From Epiperipatus broadwayi (taxonomy: Eukaryota > Onychophora > Udeonychophora > Euonychophora > Peripatidae): a DNA stretch of 64,000 bases. The position numbers and the translations under genes are program-made. The notes beneath the pieces are model-generated. The model was not told the origin of the DNA, did not search any database, and saw only the letters and a list, made by a program, of their open reading frames with translations. The DNA is taken from the NCBI GenBank assembly GCA_028023455.1, contig JAQFVV010000511.1, positions 238,315 through 302,314 of the forward strand, written 5' to 3'. Shown here one piece after another: positions 33,346-43,194 of the stretch (position 1 is the stretch's first letter; every line of letters begins with the position of its first letter).

Positions 33346-33760
33346 GTGGTTTTGCTTCTAATCACTTGTGGCGCCATCTCTGAATCAATATATGAGTTAT
33401 GTAACAATATTGTTTAATTATTCACTGTAAAAAATTTAAAACATTCGCATGTTTGGGTTATGAGTTATGACATGAAATATGATAGTGTGTTTCATGCCTT
33501 AATCCAATAAGGAGCAAAGTACCACTGAAGCCATGAATCATAAAAACATTCTCTAGTGGTTTTCTGAATTTCATGATGGCAGGGAGAATATTGAAGGCAA
33601 ACCACAAATATTTATCACAGTTAATGTCATACCTCATGATCTAGGCATGCTATTGCCTTAAAATGTTTCTGGTGAATATCTAAATTATGACATCATATAA
33701 CACATGTATTGATTTAAAGATGGTGTTGCAGTCAACATAGAGAAAAAACCTGTTACCTTT
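33346..33760 (+). mobile_element. Mariner-family MITE, copy 2
   Basis: Same architecture as 8226-8680: left end with GGCGCCATCTCTGAATCAAT; middle with ATGAGTTATGACATGAAATA and an HTH remnant (CATGAATCATAAAAACATTC corresponds to the MSHKKV codons); right end AAGATGGTGTTGCAGTC and CATAGAGAAAAAACCTGTTACC in two blocks, a degenerate inverted copy of the left end. Frames are broken. Confidence 0.65.
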
Positions 33761-34235
33761 TTTCATATGAGTTAACAATCCAGAGAATATGATAAATGTA
33801 TTATCACAGATACAAAGGAAAATGACAGCTACTAACAGGCTCCGTGAAGTGAGCTGGATGGAACAAAGAATGAAAAGATTATAAGTTTTAGTGGATTCAA
33901 GTGGCAGCAGATTTAATGAAAAAATATGTTACTTTTTATGATAACTTTATCTGTGAATAGTTTCAAAAAAATTTATCTTGATTAAAAGAACTGAAAACTA
34001 ATTCAGGATTTCAAAAATATAATTTTATAACCATAATGGTTCTGATAGAATTTTATGGTACAGTAAAGAAATGAAACAATTATAAAAGATGATGAAACAA
34101 AAATAAATGTTGATGCATTTCTGCATAGAAAATGGTATGATAATAAATGTATAAATAGAACAAAGTTGGTTAAGCATATCACATTTAAGTAAGTAAGTGA
34201 ATAAATAGCTTATTACCTAGAGTTAACTACTACCT
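33761..34235. other. AT-rich spacer
   Basis: Nothing recognisable. Confidence 0.5.
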
Positions 34236-34237
34236 CA

Positions 34238-34400
34238 TTACTATATGGTATTTTATTTTGGAATAAGAACAGAACATCATCAGGTGACTGGAATTTAGCA
34301 TCATATTGTTCTCTTCATATGTAATAGAAGGACTGATTTTATTTCCAAAGTGACTTGATGATGTTCCTGACTGAGATTAAATAAAATATAATGACAAGGG
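34238..34400. repeat. Small inverted repeat
   Basis: AACATCATCAGGTGACTGG near 34274 pairs with CCAAAGTGACTTGATGATGTT near 34347 (given in two overlapping halves CCAAAGTGACTT and GACTTGATGATGTT). Weaker pairing extends outward over TATTTTATTTTGGAATAA and its counterpart. Confidence 0.5.
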
Positions 34401-35185
34401 TAGTTGTTTTCTTTGTGCATTGATATGGATGATTAGTTATTTATTGATTTACACACTGGTGTGCAGTTTGATTACATGTAATTAAGTGTACTTTGACATT
34501 ACCTGGATATAATATTTCTATGTGAATGAAGTATGTTTAATAATTAAATAGATAGATAGTAAATATATATAAACATAAAGTATTCTGTAAAAATATATCT
34601 TCTCCATCAATTGGTGAAGATGGCATTACATTATAGTTTTACAGTTAGATCAATAATGCTAATCTCATCAATCCAGATGAACTTGAGACCTTTATCCTCT
34701 TGCTAAAAACAGTTTGATACCCATTTATTAACTACTATTGTATTTGTTATCTTTGGACTGGATTTTTAAAATAAAGTTCTATGCTTATTTGCTACCTTTA
34801 AAAAGTTTCAATACTGAACACAGCCCATATTTGAAACCTAATATTGGATATAATCAGAAAATGTAATATTATTGGACTTTTTTTACATTATTAGTAATAA
34901 AGAATAAGAACTAAGTTAAAATAAAATATATATTTAATGATAATCTAAAAGGAAAAATATTAAAGAAAAATTTTACATTTCTAAAATAAAAATTAAGTGT
35001 AAATAATAGAAGGCTTACCCATAATCCATGTAAAACAAGAGCATCAATTTAAGAAAAATATTAAGATGCAATCTATTCAGTGGCTGAAAAGAGTAAAAGA
35101 GCAAGAAAGATTAGGGCAATCAAGAAAATGATTAATAAAATATTAGGTAAAAGTAAACTGAAACATATAAATTTTGATTAAAGAA
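34401..35185. other. AT-rich spacer
   Basis: No element recognised. The end near 35050-35185 may be distal 3' UTR of the adjacent Penelope-like copy. Confidence 0.4.
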
Positions 35186-35189
35186 GATA

Positions 35190-36596
35190 TATCTCAAAAT
35201 TATCCCAAATTCACTACTCAACCAGACTAGCCAAAAAATAAACTTTAAAACACTACCAATGGTTTCATTGCTTCCAGCAGACTTCTCAAGTACAAAGGAC
35301 TACAAAATAACAACATTTTAAAACTAAATATTGCCCATAATTCCATTTACCTTCCATCCATCCTTAATATTTAAAGAACTTTTAAATAAGTTAATTGATT
35401 CAGAATCATAAATTTTTAACAAATAAAAATTCTTTAATTCTTCTTTTAATTTCATTTTTCTCAAAGAAGACAACCTTAGCTTCATCAAAATTAATAATAT
35501 GACCTGTATTTTTTACAGGAATATATAAGGCAGACCTAAGATATTTATTTCTAATCCTATTTTTATGTATCTTTATTCTTTTATTTAAATTCAAACTACT
35601 TTGATCTATGTATTCCTTCTTACAAAAACAAGGGATAATATACCTACTCCAGGAATAGACTTTCTATCAAAAATTTCCTTTGTATTATTTAATATTTACT
35701 GAGGCTGTAACCTCAAGCATATGCATGTAAAATGCGATAGTAGGGACCTCTACAGGTGTTTAACCACAAGCTTATGCTATGGAAGAAAAGAGGGGAACCC
35801 TTCTTTACTTCAACCTACTTTCTATTTAAATAGGTGAAGCTAAAGTGGTTAGATCTGTGAGTGTGAAGCTATTCAATACTTCACTGATTAAGTCCACATT
35901 TCTTATTACACATTAATACTTGTGAAATTTTTCGATTTACAATGAGTCAATGGAAAGATTTTATAGTTAGAAATCTATTACAGTAATTTAAAGTTGTAAT
36001 TATAAATTTTTATTAAACGCACATTGATTACGTAAGTAATATTTACTGAGGCTGTAACCTCGAGCATATGCATGTAAAATGCAATAGTAGGAACCTCTAT
36101 AGGTATTTAACCACAAGCTTACGCTATGGAAGAAAAGAGGGGAACCCTTTACTTCAACCTACTTTCTATTTAAATAGGTGAAGCTGAAGTGGTTAGATCT
36201 GCAAGCATGAAGCTATTCAATACTTCACTGATTAAGTCCACATTTTTATACACATTAATACATTATTTAATAAATTATTCAAGGTAATGCCTCTTTTCCA
36301 AGCAATTTTCTTATTTCCAAACAAATTACTATTTTTACATACAATTTTATAAGAAGACAATGTAAATGGCAAAGAAATAAAATCATACTTTTCTTTATCC
36401 TTTACATCATTATAAATTTTATTACTATTAAATAAAATACTTTTAAGAAATTTATCTGAATAGCCAACACTCTACTCCATTAGAATTATTTAACCTTTTA
36501 TTTCTATAACAATTTCTTGAAGCAGCTATTTTATGAGATACAGATTGATACCTATTGGGTTTAATTATAGACCTTGACTCTTTGCTCCTACCATAA
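35190..36596 (-). mobile_element. Penelope-like element, RT C-terminus plus GIY-YIG nuclease, split by a nested insertion
   Basis: Minus strand. From 36475 downward: VGYSDKFLKSILFNSNK, KEKYDFISLPFTLSSYK (the family's SIPY...L..R region) and KIAWKRGITLNNLLNNTKEI. The frame continues past the nested insertion (35690-36261) to DRKSIPGV. A one-base shift near 35655 then gives YIIPCFCKKEYIDQSSLNLN and KRIKIHKNRIRNKY, the GIY-YIG core (IIPC.C...YI), followed by TGHIINFDEAKVVFFEKNEI, the post-nuclease block. The frame across the excised insertion joins cleanly, so the insertion happened in a coding copy. The upstream RT palm is absent. Confidence 0.8.
35684..36272 (-). mobile_element. Dimeric tRNA-like repeat nested in the Penelope element, 11-bp target duplication
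   Basis: Two direct copies of about 230 bp (35690-35919 and 36037-36261, roughly 90% alike) flank a unique 117-bp segment. ATTATTTAATA occurs at 35684-35694 and 36262-36272. Removing the insert restores the Penelope coding frame, so the whole dimer inserted as one unit. On the minus strand each copy contains ATAAGCTTGTGGTTAAACAC, close to a pol III A box, and TGAGGTTACAGCCTCA, a T-arm-like hairpin in the B-box position. This suggests a tRNA-derived SINE dimer. An LTR-type (TRIM) reading is less likely because the duplication is 11 bp and no TG..CA ends, primer site or polypurine tract are visible. Confidence 0.7.
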
Positions 36597-36905
36597 TTTT
36601 GATGAAGCTAAGGTTGTTTTCTTTGAAAGAAATGAAATAAAAAAAGAATTAAAGAATCCTTATTATTAAAAATTTATGATTCTGAAGTAATTAACTTATT
36701 AAGAAGTTCTTTTAATGTTAAAGGTGTATGGGGGTAACTGGAATTGTGGGTAGTGTTTAGTTTAAATATGTTATTTTGTAGTTCTTTACACTTGAGAAGT
36801 CTTCTTGTAGCAGTGAAACCATTTAAAATTTATTTTTTGGCTAGTCTGGTTGGGTTGTAAATTTGGGATAATTTTGGTTATTTATTGACTAGTTTATCTT
36901 TATGC
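36597..36905 (+). mobile_element. Second Penelope-like tail, inverted relative to the first
   Basis: Starts abruptly with TTTTGATGAAGCTAAGG (codes FDEAKVVFFERNEIKKEL) and runs through its 3' UTR blocks CTTGAGAAGTCTTCTTG and TTTTTTGGCTAGTCTGGTTG. It is the reverse complement of 35195-35482. The two tails form an inverted repeat with arms of about 280 bp separated by about 1.1 kb. Confidence 0.75.
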
Positions 36906-37005
36906 TTTTAATATATATATATAAACAACTGGAATAAAACTTCAAAAATTTAGAAATGCGTATATAAAATTGAAGATTAATATCCTTTGCTATAGTCAGC
37001 TTCAG

Positions 37006-37009
<4 letters not shown>

Positions 37010-37041
<32 letters not shown>
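37010..37041. repeat. (TA)n microsatellite
   Basis: Pure TA repeat. Confidence 0.95.
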
Positions 37042-37043
<2 letters not shown>

Positions 37044-37640
37044 AGCTTAATAATGAATTTGTATATGAACAGATAAAACTATCTAAGGATGAAAAGCTTA
37101 GAAATTTAGAAAGTTGTGAATTAAGAATTAAACAAATGATATAGAATTGAACAGAATGAAAGAAAATTCTTGTAATATGTGGATTCCATGATGTTAATAA
37201 TATGGAATTAGAATAGAAATGAAGAAGAATTTCAAAAAATATATAGGTTGATTATGTATATGATAAAACTGTGCAGACGATAAAAACAGTATAGATGATG
37301 AAATACATACTGAAGAAATGACAAAACAAATGTTAAGTTATTTGTAAAGAAAGTGAATGCATTGAGAAGATACATATATATAATATGATGTTTTTGTATT
37401 AATCAAAAAGGAAATCTGATGCATTATACAATAGCAGAATAATGCTAAAGATTAGATAAAAACTGGCAAATCCCAAGAATATAATGAGATTTTACCAAAG
37501 TTGTGGATGGGGGGGGGGGTAGATTTTAAAGAATTAATTGATGTTTTAATGTAGTTTAGGACTCTTCAGATTGATCAATATGAGTTTTAATAATTATAAT
37601 CCTTAAAGACAAAACCAATGAAATGAGATATAAATATATT
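37042..37640 (+). other. Unassigned stretch with coding-like pieces
   Basis: The plus strand near 37042-37140 translates to ELNNEFVYEQIKLSKDEK, then LRNLESCELRIKQ. Near 37410-37510 it gives SDALYNSRIMLKIR, a stop, KLANPKN. The charge pattern looks like real protein, but stops separate the pieces and I recognise no family. A G homopolymer lies at 37509-37518. Probably a decayed transposon. Confidence 0.25.
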
Positions 37641-37729
37641 TGCAGAGATATTAGTGGCAATCATTTTGTGTAATATATATTTTTTAATAAAACTACCATA
37701 GTAAATGAAAAAAATTATAAATCAGCTTG

Positions 37730-37960
37730 TAGTATATATGCATTTTAGGAATAGCTTCCTTCAATAGCTGCCACAAAGCACTACCAATAATCCACACACA
37801 TGGAACAACTGCTCAACGTATTTTAATGCTGCAATGCTGATTGATGTATGAAAGTGTAAAAATTTAATGCAGTGATTATTTTGGGTAAATTAGTCTATTC
37901 TAACATGTCTATATGCTAATCAATGAAGAAACCTAAATTTATAATATTAAAAACCTGACT
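37730..37960 (+). repeat. Direct repeat, copy 1 (flanks a SINE-L)
   Basis: Blocks GGAATAGCTTCCTTCA, GCACTACC, TAAATTAGTCTATTCTAACA and TGCTAATCAA recur in the same order at 38470-38702. Confidence 0.55.
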
Positions 37961-37965
37961 TGTGG

Positions 37966-38360
37966 TCAACATGGGTAGGATGAGAAGGTTGTCACCAATA
38001 TGGGCTTTGAGCACCCCATCATCAGATTTTCAATGAAATGGATGGCTGAACAGTTGTGGGGTGGAATGGTTTGAAGCCTGTTCATTAAAGTATGAAGATT
38101 GGTTATCTTAATATAAGCTGAGCATTGATTATATATGTGTGTGGAGATGATAATCTGGACCAAATGATAAGTGTTGGTTTAGCATGAAATATGTAAATTG
38201 GTGATTATTTATCTTTTTGACATGTGTGTGATCAAATGTATCATCAGTATGAGATAGCATGGATAGTTGAGGGTCATATGAAAGTCTGAGTTCAAATTCC
38301 CTATATATTAATATAAAAGTGTAGGTACAAAACCTGTACTGTAGGGGGAAAAAATTCATG
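37966..38360 (+). mobile_element. SINE-L, plus-strand copy
   Basis: GGGCTTTGAGCACCCCATCA, TTATCTTAATATAAGCTGAG, GATGATAATCTGGACCAA, GTGATTATTTATCTTTTTG and the tRNA-like module ATGGATAGTTGAGGGTC ... CTGAGTTCAAATTCCC. It sits exactly between the two direct repeats 37730-37960 and 38470-38702. Open frames on its minus strand (38163-37966, 38359-38129) are fortuitous. Confidence 0.7.
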
Positions 38361-38469
38361 CAATGAATTAATGTATTTTCAATTTATTTGAAGGTACATT
38401 GTTCCAATAATCATGCTTCAGTAAATTTTTTAACTATAGTTGTTGTATTACATAAAAAAATGCCAAGTA

Positions 38470-38702
38470 ATTGTAATATATATTAATATTTCAGAAGCAA
38501 CTTTCTTTATGACTGCCTCAGGGCACTACCGACCAACCATGCAAATACGATAGTCGTATGACATATTAATGCTATAATTGTTATTGACTTAGTGTTGAAA
38601 TGTTAATATTTAGCATATGATTTCTTATTATAAATTAGTCTATTCCAACATGTTTATTGCCTAATCAAGACAGAATCAGAAATTCATGCTATTAAAAAAC
38701 CT
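38470..38702 (+). repeat. Direct repeat, copy 2
   Basis: CAGAAGCAACTTTCTTTATG, GGGCACTACC, TAAATTAGTCTATTCCAACA and GCCTAATCAA correspond to the blocks at 37730-37960. The two copies are clearly diverged. Confidence 0.55.
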
Positions 38703-39045
38703 TAATTAAAAAATCCACCATCAAAATATGAAATAAATAGATTAATCCATGATGACTGTATCTACAAATCTTCAAATATATTTACATCTAATTCAGGGTG
38801 TTTTAATCTATTTATTAACTTAATCTTCCATGATTTTATGGCAATGATAAGAATCCTGCATGGTTGCTTTTTCTATGATATTAGATATTTTTGAGAAATA
38901 ATGATGTGTGTGGAAACATATATCATTGATTTATTAATTTTTAAGAGACATTTGCCAGAATGAATTGTATGTCTTAAGTGTTTGACAAGAAAAGTCACTG
39001 TCTGAAAGAAAACTATTTAAAATATATACAGAGTAGTCTACAAAA
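38703..39045. other. AT-rich spacer
   Basis: Nothing recognisable. Confidence 0.5.
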
Positions 39046-39049
39046 AAGG

Positions 39050-39552
39050 TATCTGATGACTGACTCTTTCTCCAAGATACCTGCAATCTGATTCTCTGAA
39101 TCAGTGCATTTGTTACCTAGCAACATAGTTTAGCTGTTTAACACAAAGGTTTTAAGGTACTAACATGTCTTGATCACGAATTACACCATAAAATGTGATA
39201 GTACATTTTGTACTTTAATCTATTATGGAATAACATGTTGTGCTCGATTTAATTTTAAATTTGAGCAAACTTATTACTGAAATGTTTGAAATGGTTCAGA
39301 CTTCATGTAGCAGTGAAGATATGAGAATGTTTTCAAATAATTTCACAATTTTATAATAGCAGGGATAGCATTGAAGATGATCTATGAAAGTACAAAAGAC
39401 ATCATCATATTTTGTGTCATAACATATAATCCAGATATGTTAGTACCTTAAAATGTCTGTGATGAATAACTAAATTATGTCACTATGTAACACATGTATT
39501 CATTCAGAGATAGCACTGCAGACATCTTAGAGAGAGAACCCATAATCTTTGG
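39050..39552 (+). mobile_element. Mariner-family MITE, copy 3 (clearest inverted repeats)
   Basis: The left end (about 39060-39108) reads CTCTTTCTCCAAGATACCTG, then ATTCTCTGAATC. The right end, in reverse from about 39535, reads GTTCTCTCTCTAAGATGTCT, then GCAGTGCTATCTCTGAAT, giving inverted repeats of about 40-45 bp. The interior has AACATGTCTTGATCACGAAT, the HTH remnant region (GAAATGTTTGAAATGGTTCA) and the common 3' block AATGTCTGTGATGAATAACT. Confidence 0.7.
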
Positions 39553-39719
39553 ATGTACATGACTATTGTTTTTGTATGGATAAATAGTTTTCTAAAAAAA
39601 CAAATATAGAAATGATATTTATTATAGTATTTAATATTTTTTTTACATAAGCTGCCAAGTGTTTGTTAATTTGATCACAAGTTATTCATATTTGTATTTG
39701 TATAAAACTTATTTGTGGA

Positions 39720-40505
39720 TAGAATAAACTTAATATAGGAAATTAAAATTAAAGCAGTAAAAATAGATGGAAACATTGATTGAAAATGGAGATTATTTAG
39801 ATTGTGCAGCTGATGCTGTTGCTTTTTTTATTGTTCAGAGCTTCAGGAAATGCTGCAAGAGTTATTATGTGAAGTAATAAAAAGATTAATGTTTAGCAGA
39901 TTTCCTTAAAAGAAGAAAATGAAGACTGGGATTGATGATCATGAATTAGAAGTTAACAACTCCAAATACTTTGATCTGATTATTACTACAGATGAAAACA
40001 TAATGGATGAAATTAATCATAGAATTAAACTTGGATGTAGTGTTTTTGATAGAAATAACATAATATTAAAAGAAAATGATATGTTTTCATACATCTTCTT
40101 TTTAGATATGAGGTTTGGACATTTAACAAAATAGCTATACAGATACATCCCACTACTCAATGAAATATAAAGAGATATATGTTGGGAGGTTAAAGAAAAG
40201 ATCAAAAACAAAATACATAAGTAAGAAAACAAATAGGTATTACTGACATCAATGGAAGAATTAATAAGATGAAATTAAGATATTCTAGATGTATAATAAT
40301 AAATGGATAGTCAAAGTTCTAAACTGAATCACAAGAGACTGTAAAAGACCTAGAAAGAGATTACATGTGAGATGAATAAATGAAATAGCTTTGCTGGTCT
40401 AATGTAAAGAAGCAAGGCTAGGGATAAAATGAACTTGATTACACTAGAGGGATTTTATTCTGCAGTGGATAGATGTTGAATGAAAATGATGATGATTTCG
40501 TAAGT
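39720..40505 (+). mobile_element. RTE-like LINE, RT C-terminal part and tail
   Basis: From about 39760: VKIDGNID, ENGDYLD-like, a mutated catalytic box (AADAVAF), and SFRKCCKSYYVK. The open frame 39919-40134 then reads IDDHELEVNNSKYFDLIITT, DENIMDEINHRIKLGC and YIFFLDMRFGHLTK. These correspond to the LGQIIT..G....EI..RI..G and LTYGSETW blocks. The decayed Arg/Trp-rich tail follows to about 40470, then GATGATGAT. The 3' end is intact; the 5' end is truncated inside the RT. Confidence 0.8.
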
Positions 40506-40509
40506 TGCA

Positions 40510-41095
40510 AAGTAAATTAATGATTTTAAAAAAATTGTTTAACTCATGATAGCTGAAGATTATTGATAAGTAATACATTTATGTTACTGGCTTTTATCTT
40601 CCTTCAGTGTTTATGATGTTTTACATACCTTCCACGTGTCACATGCTGGATGTCCAGTTATACCAAGTCAAGAAATAAGTAATCCAAAAACATTTACATA
40701 ACACTGGATCTTTTGATAGTTGCTAATTATATTTACACTCATTTTTACTAGTTTTTAACACTCTATATTTCCGATGGTTATATAGTAGTCATTATTTTTT
40801 TACACTCAGCATATAACACTTTCCAATTTTCTCAAAATGCTTGCTATAGTTTTAACTCTGTTTTATAAGCTTCTTAGTAAGAATTAATTCGTAGCTAATA
40901 ATTAAGCTGAATAAGAAGCTAAAATTATTAAGAATATCTTCCCATACATAAGACTTATATAAATCCCTACAGTCTTCACAATGTATTTTGTTTTCTGGAT
41001 GTCAACTTTATTTTTTTAAAATTATTTTTCATAATTAAGACGATTAAAAAGAATAATTGAATGATTTTATTGCTTGAAAATTTATAAGAAGTTTG
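40510..41095. other. AT-rich spacer
   Basis: Nothing recognisable. Confidence 0.5.
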
Positions 41096-41190
41096 AACGC
41101 CAGAAATGCCAAAACTGGAATAATCCGAGTACCTTACGCTCTAGAAACTGGTACTGTCCCACTGCACTAAAGCATGTATGACAGAAACAA
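41096..41190 (-). repeat. Decayed tRNA-derived SINE
   Basis: The reverse complement has GCTTTAGTGCAGTGGGACAG (A-box region), CAGTTTCTAGAGC (anticodon-arm-like) and CTCGGATTATTCCAG (B-box-like). The layout matches a tRNA head, but stems are broken. Confidence 0.35.
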
Positions 41191-41635
41191 GGGATTTTTT
41201 CTTATACTCTTTTGAGATTCTTTATATTAATTAATTATTTATCTTATGCATTTTTACTTGCTGTTTTGTGTGTGTGTATTACAATAATTGTTTCAACTTT
41301 TTATCTCATCCTTTTACAATTTTTAGAATTATTTGATTTCTTACAGAATTCCATTACAAAGCCAATCTATTATGGGATTTTTTTCAAATTTGGTCAAATT
41401 TTCATTACATATTACAAGTTATTTTAATAACTGATATTTGAAAAGAAAGAAACAATTTACCAACGCTTCTCTCATCCCACCCCCCTCCAAACTCAAATTA
41501 CTTTTATTCTCTCTGTTTTATTTTGTTAGATTTACATGCTACTAAGATTTCTTTCTTTATAGATAATTTATTAATTAATTGTCTGTGCTTGCTTTAATAT
41601 TTGTTTACTATATCTTGTATATGTTCATACCACAA
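41191..41635. other. AT-rich spacer
   Basis: The plus frame 41212-41427 is hydrophobic, T-rich translation with no domain; not called. Confidence 0.5.
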
Positions 41636-41639
41636 ATAT

Positions 41640-42010
41640 GGCTGGGCTATGAATATGATAATCTCTAACCTAATAAATGATTAATGGTAATCATTAATAT
41701 TTATCTGATGTCGATGCTAGCCTAGTTTGAGTACCAAAAAAATTTGATACTTATAATCATATTGTAATGATTACATATTTATAAATACTGAACAATTGAA
41801 GAGATTGTAGCTTGGGATACTCCAAAAGAATTAATTCAGTATAAGACTTATTTTGGCATCATTTATAGTCATATATTTATGTTTAATTTTAAAAAGTGGA
41901 TGTATTAACTTTAACTGCGATTTAAAGTTTAAACCTGGGCTATGGATAATTTCTAGCATAATACATGATTAACAGTAAGCATTCATGTCTTTGTATTAAA
42001 TGGTAGTGTC
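41640..42010 (+). repeat. Dispersed repeat, relative of 12060-12660
   Basis: AACCTAATAAATGATTAATG, TATTTATAAATACTGAACAA and a second partial unit with GCGATTTAAAGTTTAAACC and AATACATGATTAACAGTAAG. Same block order as the earlier copy, strongly diverged. Confidence 0.45.
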
Positions 42011-42355
42011 AAAGTTGTGTATCAATCGTAATAATTTTTAAGATAATTAACTTTTTCTTTAATGCAGTTGTTAATTTTTTTATATATTGGCATGATATAA
42101 TTGGAACGTTTGTGTATTACAATCTATATATTTTGAATCATAAATTTCACTTGCAAATTGAAAATTTGATTGAGTCAAAATAGTTAAATAGCATGCTTAT
42201 TTCAATATATATACTTGTCAATTTGAACTGCAGTGTTCCTGAATGTGAACACAATTAGATTGTTGGAAAGGCAGAACAAATTATATTTTTTTGAATTGTT
42301 GAAACATTGATAATAATTTGTTAAAGTAATGAAACATACTTTTTTATTTTAAATA
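42011..42355. other. AT-rich spacer
   Basis: Nothing recognisable. Confidence 0.5.
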
Positions 42356-42359
42356 TTTA

Positions 42360-42412
42360 CACGAGGCAAAACTCTCCATGCAGTAGCTCCACTTAGTGCA
42401 AGCTAGACTAAT
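42360..42412 (+). mobile_element. Foldback-family (FBX) fragment
   Basis: GAGGCAAAACTCTCCATGCA, GTAGCTCCACTTAGTGCAAG and CTAGACTAATC match the start of the FBX body; the rest is lost. Confidence 0.6.
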
Positions 42413-42519
42413 CTTCACTACTATTTTATTAATTAAGTTAACATCGTCTTCTTGAAAATTTATTGATTCATTTCAAGATAAAGTTTACTTTAAATTTAAT
42501 AGGTTTTTTTATTTTATTT

Positions 42520-42870
42520 TATAGATTCTCTTCTATTCATTACTCCATCAAAATTTTCTTATCAATCCAGCTTACATATGAATTCTTTCTATGTTTTTTT
42601 TTTTTTTTTTTTGCAATCTCCTGAACTTCAGTTTAAGGCTTCATTTATGTAGCTATTTTATCTCTTCCAATAAGTGTTCACTTCAACTTCATTTTATCCT
42701 TTTAATTTTTGCAATAATGTCAATTAATTCTTATTTTTTTGTTCTCTCATTTATGTATTTCACTTTCAATCATTGTTTGTTACTTTTAACAAAAATCCAT
42801 CATATTTCATTATGCAGACTGAAGTCTATGTATTGCTTTTTTATTATATATCCAAGTGTTAGTTCTATTT
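42520..42870 (-). mobile_element. RTE-like LINE tail fragment, decayed
   Basis: CCTGAACTTCAGTTTAAGGC, TAGCTATTTTATCTCTTCC and GACTGAAGTCTATGTATTGC correspond in order to the tail at 22870-23240. A long T run near 42595-42612 interrupts it. The plus frame 42591-42884 is its shadow. Confidence 0.6.
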
Positions 42871-43059
42871 ATAGCAGCAATTAAACATATTTATTAAAAC
42901 TTTTTTAAAAAAGCATACAGGCAATTTTTTTTTTGGGAGGGGGGGTAAATTAATTTCTACCAAAAGCATTCTATATAAGCTTAATTCAGTGAGTAATTTT
43001 TTATTCTTAGGCGTTATTTGTAATTTTAAACTTCTTCCAATTAATTTATCATAATCATT

Positions 43060-43190
43060 TTCAAATATTAATGATCTACTGCAGGATGAAAGTCTGTCCA
43101 GGTTCAAGTTCAATCCATCTTCTTCCGCTCTTCTCCACATCAACCCAGCACATTTCCTTATTTCAGCCATCCAGTTTGCATATGGTCTCT
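43060..43190 (-). mobile_element. RTE-like LINE extreme 3' end
   Basis: The minus frame gives MAEIRKCAGLMWRRAEED and LNLDR. The 3' end block is AATGATCTACTGCAGGATGA. Truncated after only about 130 bp, at the equivalent of the RRRPHARW residues. Confidence 0.8.
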
Positions 43191-43194
43191 AATT

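Noticed and set aside
35406-35594. Independent 62-codon gene
   Set aside because: It encodes the end of the GIY-YIG nuclease and post-nuclease block of the Penelope-like copy.
35690-36261. LTRs of a miniature LTR retrotransposon (TRIM)
   Set aside because: The direct repeats lack TG..CA ends, no primer-binding site or polypurine tract borders the 117-bp interior, and the target duplication is 11 bp instead of 4-6.
42591-42884. 97-codon plus-strand ORF
   Set aside because: It is the antisense shadow of a decayed RTE tail and begins in a T homopolymer.
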